Assembly (NCBI GenBank): GCA_964530325.1
Contig: CAZHAX010000008.1
Location: forward strand, 1 to 64,000
Direction of reading: 5' to 3'
Origin: CAZHAX01 sp964530325
GTDB lineage: Bacteria > Chloroflexota > Anaerolineae > B4-G1
Length of the DNA: 64,000 nucleotides
How positions within the stretch are numbered: the stretch's first letter is position 1; every line of letters begins with the position of its first letter. Below the pieces are notes generated by a model. The model was not told the DNA's origin. It did not search any database and was given only the letters and a program-made list of their open reading frames with translations. Positions 15,578 to 22,689 of this stretch are shown piece by piece. A program made the translations under genes and the position numbers.

Positions 15578-16684
15578 ATGGCCAAGACCAAAGCTGTGGA
15601 TGTCGAAGCGCTCGTCCGCCCGGACGTAGTAACGATGGACCCATATGCCCCTGTCTACCCGTTCGACGTAATCGCCTCCAGGCTGGGCCTCGAGGAGAGC
15701 GAGCTGGTCAAGCTCGACGCGAACGAGAACCCCTACGGTCCACCACCGGCCGCCAAGGAGGCCCTGGCCGTTCTGCGGTACCCCCACATCTACCCCGACC
15801 CCCAGTCGAGGGCCCTGCGCGCAGCGCTGGCCGAATTCACCCGCCTGCCGGCGGAGAACCTCCTGGCCGGCGCCGGCGCAGACGAGCTGATCGATCTCGT
15901 GATGCGCCTCTTCATCGAGCCGGGTGACGTCGTCGTCAATTGCCCGCCGACCTTCGGAATGTATGCCTTCGATGCCGCCATCGCCGGCGCAGAGCTCGTC
16001 TCTGTCCGCCGCCGGCCCGATTTCTCGGTTGACGCAGACGGCGTGGAGCAGGCAGTCCGGAAGCGCGGTGCGAAGCTGCTGTTCCTGGCCTGCCCGAACA
16101 ACCCTGACGGCGGCTGGCTGCCAGATGAGGACCTGGAGCGGTTCGTCGGCCTGCCCGTCATCGTCGTCCTGGATGAGGCCTACGTCGAGTTCGCTGGCGT
16201 GGAGCGAAGCCGTATCCGCCGGGTGCTCGAGCACGATAATCTCATTGTCCTCCGCTCCTTCAGCAAGTGGGCCGGGCTGGCCGGGCTGCGCGTTGGCTTT
16301 GGGGGCTTCCCCTCGGTGCTCCTACCCCACCTGTGGAAGATCAAGCAGCCCTACAACGTCTCCATCGCCGCAGCACAAGCCGCGATCGCCGTGCTCAAGG
16401 ACCCTGCCTATCTGGAGGGCCACATCGAGCGGATGGTAGCCGAACGAGAACGTTTGACGGATCTGCTGTCCGGTGTATCCTATCTGCGGCCCTACCCGTC
16501 ACAATCGACCTTCGTGCTGTGCAAAGTCGTGGGGCGAAACGCCAGCGAGCTCAAGCTGGCACTGGAAGGGGAAGGTATTCTGATCAGGTACTTCGACAAG
16601 CCGGGGCTCGATGACCACGTCCGCTTCAGCGTAGGCAGACCGGATCAGACCGACAGGCTGCTACAGGCGTTGAGGAGGGTATAG
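15578..16684 (+). CDS. hisC: Histidinol-phosphate aminotransferase
   Basis: A 368-aa class-II PLP aminotransferase that converts imidazole-acetol phosphate to histidinol phosphate with glutamate. The substrate segment is KLDANENPYGPP. The PLP-binding features are ACPNNPDGG, VVLDEAYVEF and the Schiff-base Lys230 in RSFSKWAGLAGLRVGF. The C-terminal phosphate-binding Arg region reads HVRFSVGRPDQTDRLLQAL. Length is typical. It follows hisD and ends one base before hisB, so the genes are translated as a tight operon. Broad-specificity paralogues exist in this fold, but the operon context makes the His role secure. Confidence 0.95.
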   Translation: MAKTKAVDVEALVRPDVVTMDPYAPVYPFDVIASRLGLEESELVKLDANENPYGPPPAAKEALAVLRYPHIYPDPQSRALRAALAEFTRLPAENLLAGAGADELIDLVMRLFIEPGDVVVNCPPTFGMYAFDAAIAGAELVSVRRRPDFSVDADGVEQAVRKRGAKLLFLACPNNPDGGWLPDEDLERFVGLPVIVVLDEAYVEFAGVERSRIRRVLEHDNLIVLRSFSKWAGLAGLRVGFGGFPSVLLPHLWKIKQPYNVSIAAAQAAIAVLKDPAYLEGHIERMVAERERLTDLLSGVSYLRPYPSQSTFVLCKVVGRNASELKLALEGEGILIRYFDKPGLDDHVRFSVGRPDQTDRLLQALRRV

Positions 16685-16685
16685 T

Positions 16686-17273
16686 ATGCGCAAAGCCAAG
16701 GTGTCTCGCAAGAGCAGGGAGACAGACCTCCAGGTCACACTCGATCTCGACGGCGCCGGTGAGTGCGACATCGCCACCGGGATCGGCTTCCTGGATCACA
16801 TGCTCGCTCAAGTCGCCGTACACGGGCTGTTCGATCTCCAGGTCAAGGCGAAGGGCGATCTTGAGGTCGATGCACACCACACCGTCGAGGATGCCGCGCT
16901 CGCCCTGGGCCAGGCATTTGACGAGGCGCTCGGCGACCGCTCGGGCATCGTGCGAATGGGCTCGGCCACCGTGCCCATGGACGAGGCGCTGGCCACGGTC
17001 GTCGTCGATCTGTCCGGCCGACCCTACGGTGTAACGGAAATGGCCTGGTCCTGCCCTACGGTGGGCGCCATCCCGGCCACGCTCATCCCGCACTTCTTCG
17101 AGGCATTTGCGGTCAGCGCCCGGGCAAATGTGCACGCGCACGTCGAGTACGGGCGCGACGATCACCACAAGGCCGAGGCTCTCTTCAAGGCGCTCGGGCG
17201 TGCTCTGGGCGCTGCCACACGCCCCGAACCGCGCCTGGGAGGCGCCGTACCCTCCACCAAGGGCAAGCTGTGA
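16686..17273 (+). CDS. hisB: Imidazoleglycerol-phosphate dehydratase
   Basis: A 195-aa Mn-dependent dehydratase (step 6) of the monofunctional type, lacking the phosphatase domain of the enterobacterial HisB. Metal-ligand motifs are GIGFLDHMLAQVAVHG, DAHHTVEDAALALG and, in the second half, PHFFEAFAV and HAHVEYGRDDHHKAEALFKA. The two-fold internal repeat of the family is visible. A separate histidinol-phosphate phosphatase is therefore needed; none is obvious in this operon, although the HAD gene at 20289 is a distant possibility. The stop overlaps the GTG of hisH. Confidence 0.96.
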   Translation: MRKAKVSRKSRETDLQVTLDLDGAGECDIATGIGFLDHMLAQVAVHGLFDLQVKAKGDLEVDAHHTVEDAALALGQAFDEALGDRSGIVRMGSATVPMDEALATVVVDLSGRPYGVTEMAWSCPTVGAIPATLIPHFFEAFAVSARANVHAHVEYGRDDHHKAEALFKALGRALGAATRPEPRLGGAVPSTKGKL

Positions 17274-17884
17274 TCGCATTGATCGACTACGGGGCCGGCA
17301 ACGTGCGCTCGGTGCACAAGGCTCTGCAAACCGTCGGGGCGGACGTGCAGTTGGCCTACGATCCCGGCCCCTTGGGCGAGGCCGAGAAGGTAGTCTTGCC
17401 AGGCGTAGGCGCCTTCGGGGACTGCATGGCCAGCCTGAGGCGCACCGGCCTTGCGGACGCCTTGCAGGCCGCCGTCGCCCACGGTAAGCTGCTGCTCGGC
17501 ATATGCGTGGGCCTTCAGGTGCTGTTCGACGCAGGCGAGGAGATGGGGCAGCACGAGGGCCTGGGCCTGCTGCCCGGCCGGGTGGTCCGCTTTCCCGATG
17601 CGCTGGTCCAGCAGGGGCTCAAAATCCCCCATACGGGCTGGAACGAGATCGAACCTGTGCGCGACCATCCGCTGCTCAGCGGCCTGCCGGCGCCTGCCTG
17701 GGCCTACTTCAACCACGCCTACTACGGCCAGGCCCAGCAGGCTGACGTCATCGCGACCACTGAGTACGGGGGCCGCTTCGCCTCGGTCGCCGGCAGAGAG
17801 AACGTCTACGGCATCCAGTTCCATCCTGAGAAGAGCCAGGCGCTGGGCTTGCAGGTGCTGCGCAACTTCGTGGAGCTTATGTGA
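17270..17884 (+). CDS. hisH: Imidazole glycerol phosphate synthase, glutaminase subunit
   Basis: A 204-aa class-I glutamine amidotransferase that supplies ammonia to HisF. The nucleophile is Cys79 in LLGICVGLQVLFDAG; the His-Glu pair lies in the C-terminal GIQFHPEKSQALG. The opening IALIDYGAGNVRSVHKAL is family-typical. Start GTG 17270 overlaps the hisB stop (GTGA), and its own end overlaps the hisA start in the same way, indicating translational coupling. HisF is encoded two genes downstream, so the heterodimer is complete in this operon. Confidence 0.96.
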   Translation: MIALIDYGAGNVRSVHKALQTVGADVQLAYDPGPLGEAEKVVLPGVGAFGDCMASLRRTGLADALQAAVAHGKLLLGICVGLQVLFDAGEEMGQHEGLGLLPGRVVRFPDALVQQGLKIPHTGWNEIEPVRDHPLLSGLPAPAWAYFNHAYYGQAQQADVIATTEYGGRFASVAGRENVYGIQFHPEKSQALGLQVLRNFVELM

Positions 17885-18621
17885 AGGTGAGGATCTGGGA
17901 TATCTACCCGGCAATTGACCTGCGCCAGGGGCGCGTGGTTCGCCTGGTGGAGGGCGACCCCGGGCGGGAGACGGAATACGGGACCGACCCCCAGGCCGTA
18001 GCTGAGCGCTGGAGAGAGGCGGGAGCGGCCTGGATACACGTCGTCAATCTGGACGGTGCATTTGGCGAGGCGGGCGAGGCGAACCTTCAGGCACTCGAGG
18101 GCCTCGTGGCCACTGAAGCACGTGTTCAGTTCGGAGGCGGGCTGCGCAGCGCAGACGCTCTGCGCCGGGCGCTGGATATGGGCGTGGAAAGGGTGGTCAT
18201 TGGCACTGCAGCCGTGCTCGATCCGGAGCTCGTCAGCACCGCCCTGCGCCTGTACGGGCCCGAGCGCATAGCCGTAGGCATCGACGCCAGAGACGGCCTC
18301 GTTCAGACGCATGGCTGGAAGAAGTCGGCGGAGCGCGCTGCGATCGAACTGGCCCGCGAGTGGTACTCAAGAGGCGTGCGCTGGACAGTACACACAGATG
18401 TCGCCCGCGATGGAACGGGCGCCGGCCTCGATACGGCTGCCTCCGCGGCGCTGGCGAAGGCCTCCGGCCTCCACGTCATTGGCTCTGGAGGCGTTGCCGG
18501 GCTTGAAGACGTGCTTCAGGCGTATCGGGCAGGCCTGAGTGGAATCATAATCGGCCGCGCGCTGTACGAAGCGCACATCGAGCTGGCGGAGGCGTTGGCT
18601 GTGGGTGCAGAACCAGACTAG
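17881..18621 (+). CDS. hisA: ProFAR isomerase (phosphoribosylformimino-5-aminoimidazole carboxamide ribotide isomerase)
   Basis: A 246-aa (beta/alpha)8-barrel carrying out the fourth step, an Amadori rearrangement of ProFAR to PRFAR. The general-acid/base Asp residues are in YPAIDLRQGRVVRL and VHTDVARDGTGAG. The half-barrel phosphate sites read FGGGLRS and VIGSGGVAGLEDV, with the terminal IIGRALYE. The catalytic HTD rather than TSM motif separates it from HisF. In some actinobacteria one enzyme (PriA) also serves Trp synthesis; nothing here tests that. GTG start overlaps hisH. Confidence 0.95.
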   Translation: MKVRIWDIYPAIDLRQGRVVRLVEGDPGRETEYGTDPQAVAERWREAGAAWIHVVNLDGAFGEAGEANLQALEGLVATEARVQFGGGLRSADALRRALDMGVERVVIGTAAVLDPELVSTALRLYGPERIAVGIDARDGLVQTHGWKKSAERAAIELAREWYSRGVRWTVHTDVARDGTGAGLDTAASAALAKASGLHVIGSGGVAGLEDVLQAYRAGLSGIIIGRALYEAHIELAEALAVGAEPD

Positions 18622-18664
18622 GCACGCCTGCCTGATGGCGCAGCCTCGAAAGAAAGGATACGCT

Positions 18665-19144
18665 GTGACTGCAGTCGAACGAGCGGCGAAGAGCTTCGAA
18701 CAGGGGCTCAATTGCGCCCAGGCTGTCCTGGTCACGTATGGTCCTGCTCGAGGCCTGCCCGCCGAGGTGGCCTCCAGGATAGGCGCGCCGCTCGGCAGCG
18801 GCCTCGGACGCCTGGGCAGGACTTGCGGCGCTGTGGCCGGCGGGATCATCCTCATCGGTCTTATGTATACAGAGGACGCAGCTCGTAGCCCCGAAGGACG
18901 CCAGCAGGCTTATGACGTCGTGGCCGAGTTCGTGGAGGCATTCCGGGCCCGTAACGGGTCGATTTCCTGCCGCGATCTGCTCGGCTGCGACGTGAGCCAG
19001 GAGGCCGGGCGCAAGCAGGCGCTCGATGAAGGGCTGTACAGGAAGGTCTGCCCGAAGCTCGTCCGCGACGCGGCAGAGCTGTTTGAGCAGCTGGCTCCCT
19101 GCACCAAGGGCCCACAGGACGACAAAACCACCGCAGGAGGGTAG
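18665..19144 (+). CDS. C_GCAxxG_C_C family redox protein inside the his operon
   Basis: About 159 aa. The pattern FEQGLNCAQAVL, then GRTCGAVAGGIILIG, then SCRDLLGCD and VCPKLV carries the spaced Cys residues that define the C_GCAxxG_C_C family, presumed redox-active or metal-binding and common in anaerobes. GTG 18665 is chosen because AAAGGA sits 6 bases upstream and the family begins close to the first Cys motif; an in-frame ATG at 18635 is possible. It lies between hisA and hisF, two bases from hisF, so it is transcribed with the pathway, yet has no known histidine role. It may be a hitchhiker, or a redox partner protecting a His enzyme. Confidence 0.85.
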   Translation: MTAVERAAKSFEQGLNCAQAVLVTYGPARGLPAEVASRIGAPLGSGLGRLGRTCGAVAGGIILIGLMYTEDAARSPEGRQQAYDVVAEFVEAFRARNGSISCRDLLGCDVSQEAGRKQALDEGLYRKVCPKLVRDAAELFEQLAPCTKGPQDDKTTAGG

Positions 19145-19146
19145 TT

Positions 19147-19932
19147 ATGTTAGCCAAGCGGATCATTCCTTGTCTCGACGTGAAGGACGGCCGTGTCGTC
19201 AAGGGCGTGCATTTCGTCAATCTGCGCGACGCGGGGGACCCCGTCGAGTGCGCCCGCCTCTACAATGCCGAGGGCGCCGACGAGTTGGTCTTCCTGGACA
19301 TCTCGGCTACGCCCGAGGGCAGGGCCACCGTGGTTGAAATGGTGAAGCGGGTGGCTGTAGAGGTCTTCATGCCTTTCGCGGTGGGCGGCGGAGTGCGCTC
19401 AGTCCACGACGTGCGTAGCCTGCTCCTGGCAGGCGCAGACAAGGTGAGCATCAATACGGCAGCCGTGAACGACCCCCAGCTCATCACAGCCGCGTCCCAG
19501 CGCTTTGGCAGCCAGTGCATCGTCATCGCCGTCGATGCCAGACAGGTGGACGACGACCCGGCCCGCTGGGAGGTCTACGTGAACGGCGGCCGCACGCCTA
19601 CGGGGCTGGACGCGGTCGAATGGGCCGCGAAAGCCGTCGAAATGGGCGCCGGAGAGGTCCTCTTGACCTCCATGGACGCCGACGGAACGCTCAATGGGTA
19701 CGATATCCCGCTCACCCGGGCCATTGCCGAGGCGGTCTCCGTGCCGGTGATCGCCAGCGGAGGCGCAGGCAAGCTGGAGCACTTCGCCCAGGCAGTGACT
19801 GAAGGGAAGGCGGACGCGGCGCTTGCCGCATCGCTCTTCCACGACCGCGTGCTGAGCATCGCCGAGGTCAAGGCCTATATGGCCTCCCAGGGCATACCTG
19901 TACGAATGGGGGAAGAACGTGAAGAAGTGTAG
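19147..19932 (+). CDS. hisF: Imidazole glycerol phosphate synthase, cyclase subunit
   Basis: A 261-aa (beta/alpha)8-barrel partner of HisH that forms imidazole glycerol phosphate and AICAR from PRFAR plus ammonia. Catalytic Asp residues lie in IIPCLDVKDGRVVKG and LLTSMDADGT. Phosphate loops are AVGGGVRSVHDV and IASGGAGKLEHF. Length is typical. A GGAGG ribosome site stands just before the ATG. The 3' end overlaps the hisI start by 14 bases. Confidence 0.96.
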   Translation: MLAKRIIPCLDVKDGRVVKGVHFVNLRDAGDPVECARLYNAEGADELVFLDISATPEGRATVVEMVKRVAVEVFMPFAVGGGVRSVHDVRSLLLAGADKVSINTAAVNDPQLITAASQRFGSQCIVIAVDARQVDDDPARWEVYVNGGRTPTGLDAVEWAAKAVEMGAGEVLLTSMDADGTLNGYDIPLTRAIAEAVSVPVIASGGAGKLEHFAQAVTEGKADAALAASLFHDRVLSIAEVKAYMASQGIPVRMGEEREEV

Positions 19933-20248
19933 CTGCGCAGACGTTCGCTTCGACGAGAAGGGTCTCATCACGGCAGTGCTGCAGGATGCGGAGACGGGAG
20001 ACGTTCTGATGGTCGCCTGGATGAACGCGGAGGCGCTGCAGCTGACGCTGGAGACCGGCCAGGCGCACTTCTGGAGCCGCAGCCGGCAGGAGTTGTGGCA
20101 CAAGGGGGCTACGTCCGGCAACTTCATGAACGTCTGCGAGATCCTGGCGGACTGCGACGGAGATACGCTGCTGGTGCGCGTAGACCCGGCCGGGCCCGCC
20201 TGCCACACGGGCGCTCGCAGCTGCTTCTTCACCAGGATAGAGGACTAG
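19919..20248 (+). CDS. hisI: Phosphoribosyl-AMP cyclohydrolase
   Basis: A 109-aa zinc enzyme that opens the purine ring of PR-AMP (step 3). Seen: VLMVAWMNAEALQLTLETG, HFWSRSRQELWHKG, and the Asp/Cys metal region DCDGDTLLV, GPACHTGARSCFF. It is the stand-alone form without a fused HisE pyrophosphatase; hisE, hisG and hisZ are not in this window. The GTG start overlaps hisF. It is the last gene of the operon. Confidence 0.95.
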   Translation: MKKCSCADVRFDEKGLITAVLQDAETGDVLMVAWMNAEALQLTLETGQAHFWSRSRQELWHKGATSGNFMNVCEILADCDGDTLLVRVDPAGPACHTGARSCFFTRIED

Positions 20249-20288
20249 CCAGACGTCTCCCCGGCCCTTCCGAGCACAGGAACTCACG

Positions 20289-21506
20289 GTGAGCCATCTC
20301 TTCCTGTTCGATATAGACGGCGTGCTGGTCAATCCGCAGGGCTATCTCAAGGCCCTGCAGGATACCGTAGCCTACTTCACGCGTCTGATCGGCGTCGGCG
20401 AGCTGCCCCCCACGGAGCAGGAAGTCCGCGCCCTTGAGGCGCAGGCCATAACCTCCGAGTGGGATTCGGCCGCTATCTGCATCTCCTACGATCTGCTGCA
20501 GCGGCTGCGCTGTGACGCGCCTCCATCGCTCCCCGCCGACTGGGCGGCGGCCTTCTCCGCTCTCGCCGCCGCCCCTTGCCAGCTCCGGCGGCCTGACTAC
20601 GCCGCGCTTGCAGAGCGCATAGGCGCCCGCATCACCCCCGGCACAGGCATAGCCGAGGCGGCTCGGGCTGTCCTGTGGCAGGAAGCGCTCGGGAGCGAGG
20701 AACTGGCCCCGCTCCTCCCACCCCTGGCCCAACTGCTCGGTCAACTCCTGGGCCACACGTACGATTTCTACCGCTCTCCTGTGACCCGCCGCTTCCAGCA
20801 CCTTGTCGTCGGCGCCCAGCGGGTGCAGGAGGTCTACGGCATAGACCCGGAGGTGGAGGCCGCCTCCTACCTGGAGATGTTCGATACGCCCCTGCTGTCG
20901 AAGGAATTACGCCTGCGACTACACGAAGCCGCTGCTTCCGGCCTCATCCGCGCCGCACTATACACCGCGCGTCCCAGCCTGCCTCCGCCGGAGGCAGGCC
21001 TTTCCAGCACCGGCCACCCGCCGGAGGCGGAGATGGCCCGGTCGCTGGTTGAACTGGAAGGTTACCCCATCCTCGGCCTGGGGTCGCTGAACTGGCTGGC
21101 TGCTCAGACGGGCGAAATCGTCGAGCATCTGGTCAAGCCTTCGCCTGTGCAGGCGCTGGCGGCGATTGGCCTGGCTGCCTGCGGCGAGCAGAAGCCCGCA
21201 CTTCGGGCCGCCCACACCCTCCACACAAAGGCCACGCTTGAGGAACCCCTGGCCGCGCTTCGCAGCCCGACGATCCACGTCTTCGAGGACGCCCCAAGCG
21301 GCCTGGCCGCGTCCAGGCGGGCGGTAGACGCGCTCACACAAGCCGGCCTGAACGCGGAGCTGCGGGCGTACGGCATATCGCCGGGGGAGGGACCGAAGCA
21401 CAGGGCCTTGCAGGAACAGGGCATTCCCGCCTACCCCTCGATCAACGACGCCCTGGCCACCGCTCTGAATAGCGTGGGCGCCGGCGATCAGGCGGCGCCC
21501 ACGTAG
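20289..21506 (+). CDS. HAD-like phosphatase family protein
   Basis: A 405-aa protein beginning HLFLFDIDGVLVNPQGYL, with HAD motif I nucleophile Asp8 and acid Asp10, and ending with a motif IV-like HVFEDAPSGLAASRRA near residue 338. Between lies a long alpha-helical region and ARPSLPPPE-type sequence. It is longer than most HAD phosphatases (about 220-250 aa), so the middle is probably an extended cap. Substrate is unknown. It follows the his operon by 40 bp and could be co-transcribed; a role as the missing histidinol-phosphate phosphatase is conceivable but unsupported by sequence. A palindromic insert lies within it (20977-20999). Confidence 0.7.
   Translation: MSHLFLFDIDGVLVNPQGYLKALQDTVAYFTRLIGVGELPPTEQEVRALEAQAITSEWDSAAICISYDLLQRLRCDAPPSLPADWAAAFSALAAAPCQLRRPDYAALAERIGARITPGTGIAEAARAVLWQEALGSEELAPLLPPLAQLLGQLLGHTYDFYRSPVTRRFQHLVVGAQRVQEVYGIDPEVEAASYLEMFDTPLLSKELRLRLHEAAASGLIRAALYTARPSLPPPEAGLSSTGHPPEAEMARSLVELEGYPILGLGSLNWLAAQTGEIVEHLVKPSPVQALAAIGLAACGEQKPALRAAHTLHTKATLEEPLAALRSPTIHVFEDAPSGLAASRRAVDALTQAGLNAELRAYGISPGEGPKHRALQEQGIPAYPSINDALATALNSVGAGDQAAPT
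20977..20999. repeat. Perfect 11-bp palindrome inside the HAD gene
   Basis: GCCTGCCTCCG and CGGAGGCAGGC flank a single central C. In frame it encodes part of LPPPEAGL, followed 30 bases later by a related CCGCC/GGCGG segment encoding HPPEAE. It looks like a mobile palindromic element or a local repeat tolerated in a surface loop. Confidence 0.55.
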
Positions 21507-21533
21507 CAGCGGATAGCCGCACGCCTCAAAGCA

Positions 21534-21562
21534 AGAGAGGGCGCCCGTGAAGCGCCCTCTCT
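21534..21562. terminator. Hairpin between convergent genes (HAD, aldolase)
   Basis: AGAGAGGGCGC (21534-21544) and GCGCCCTCTCT (21552-21562) form a perfect 11-bp stem with a 7-base loop. It is centred between the HAD gene stop (21506) and the aldolase stop (21591). No long T-tract follows on either strand, so termination may be weak or bidirectional. Confidence 0.65.
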
Positions 21563-21590
21563 GTTCGTACCCGTACCGGTGACTACAGAT

Positions 21591-22541
21591 CTACCTACAG
21601 AGGCTCGCCCGTACCGCTTCCAGCTGCCCCGCCGAGCCCAGCAACTCGTTGCGGCTGGCTATGAACTTGCTGTATTCCTCCATGTAGACCTTGCCCATGG
21701 GTCGGAAGTCAAACACGTCTGGATGCTCCTTCATGTACTCGCGATGCACGCGCATCCACACCAGGCGCCCGTCGGTGTCTATGTTGATCTTGCATACGCC
21801 CAGCTTGGCCGCAGCGAGATACTGCTTGGGGTCAACCCCCTTGGCGCCCTTCAGCTGCCCGCCTGCGGCATTGATGCGCTCCACCTCCTCCTGCGGCACG
21901 GACGATGAGCCATGCATCACCAGCGGGAAACCCGGCTTCAGCTTCCGGATCCCCTCTATGATCTCGAAGTGGAGCGATTGGCTGCCGGAGAACTTGTAGG
22001 CGCCGTGGCTCGTGCCGATCGCGCAGGCCAGGCTATCGCAGCCGGTCCTGTCAATGAACTCAACTGCCTCTTCCGGGTCGGTCAGGTGGACGTGTTCCTC
22101 TTGCACGCTTATGTCTTCCTCGACGCCGCCCAGCTGTCCGAGCTCCGCCTCGACGCTGATACCCTTCTCGTGGGCCCGCTCCACCACCCGCTTCGTTGTG
22201 GCGATGTTCTCCTCAAAGGGGAGATTGCTGGCGTCTATCATTACAGATGAGTAGAAGCCGGAATCGATCGCATCGTAGCAGGTCTCTTCGTCCCCGTGGT
22301 CGATGTGGACCGCGAATATGGCCTCGGGGAAGATCTCTTCCGCAGCACGGATCATCCCCTCGAGCATGCGCTTGTCCGTGTAGTTGCGCGCACCGCGCGA
22401 GATCTGGACGATGAACGGGGCGCTTGAGGCGATATTGCCCCGGAACAGACCCATCGTCTGCTCCGCGTTGTTGATGTTGTATGCTCCCAGCGCGTACTTG
22501 CCGTAGGCCTGGGTAAAGAGCTCCGTCGCTGTGACGATCAT
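21591..22541 (-). CDS. fba: Class II fructose-bisphosphate aldolase family protein
   Basis: About 316 aa. A zinc-dependent aldolase of glycolysis and gluconeogenesis that cleaves fructose 1,6-bisphosphate to DHAP and glyceraldehyde 3-phosphate. Seen: YALGAYNINNAEQTMGLF, the metal His in FAVHIDHGDEETC, VSVEAELGQLGGVEEDI-type region, SHGAYKF, and the phosphate loops MHGSSSVPQEEV and KINIDTDGRLVW. Start ATG 22541 (MIVTATELFTQAYG) follows GAGGAGGA; the upstream frame is not coding. Tagatose-bisphosphate specificity is an alternative in this family. The gene is monocistronic and divergent from the SEDS fusion gene. Confidence 0.92.
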   Translation of the reverse strand: MIVTATELFTQAYGKYALGAYNINNAEQTMGLFRGNIASSAPFIVQISRGARNYTDKRMLEGMIRAAEEIFPEAIFAVHIDHGDEETCYDAIDSGFYSSVMIDASNLPFEENIATTKRVVERAHEKGISVEAELGQLGGVEEDISVQEEHVHLTDPEEAVEFIDRTGCDSLACAIGTSHGAYKFSGSQSLHFEIIEGIRKLKPGFPLVMHGSSSVPQEEVERINAAGGQLKGAKGVDPKQYLAAAKLGVCKINIDTDGRLVWMRVHREYMKEHPDVFDFRPMGKVYMEEYSKFIASRNELLGSAGQLEAVRASLCR

Positions 22542-22573
22542 GGGGTTCCTCCTCGCATTCTCTGTCGGACAGC

Positions 22574-22601
22574 ATTCTACCACATTCCCGCCGTTTCTCA
22601 A
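22574..22601 (-). promoter_or_regulatory. Aldolase promoter
   Basis: Minus strand: TTGAGA (22601-22596), 16-base spacer, TAGAAT (22579-22574). The predicted start near 22567 leaves a normal leader of about 26 nt containing the ribosome site. Confidence 0.65.
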
Positions 22602-22649
22602 CTCTGCAGCCCCACACCTGCACCCGGGCACACGTAGGGAAGCTCGAGG

Positions 22650-22678
22650 TTGTGGAATCGCCGAGAATGGGGTATGAT
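22650..22678 (+). promoter_or_regulatory. Promoter of the SEDS-PBP fusion gene
   Basis: TTGTGG (22650-22655), 17-base spacer, TATGAT (22673-22678). Transcription would begin at about 22685, leaving only 4-5 nt before the ATG at 22690. No ribosome site is visible, so initiation is probably leaderless. Confidence 0.55.
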
Positions 22679-22689
22679 GCGGGCCGCCC

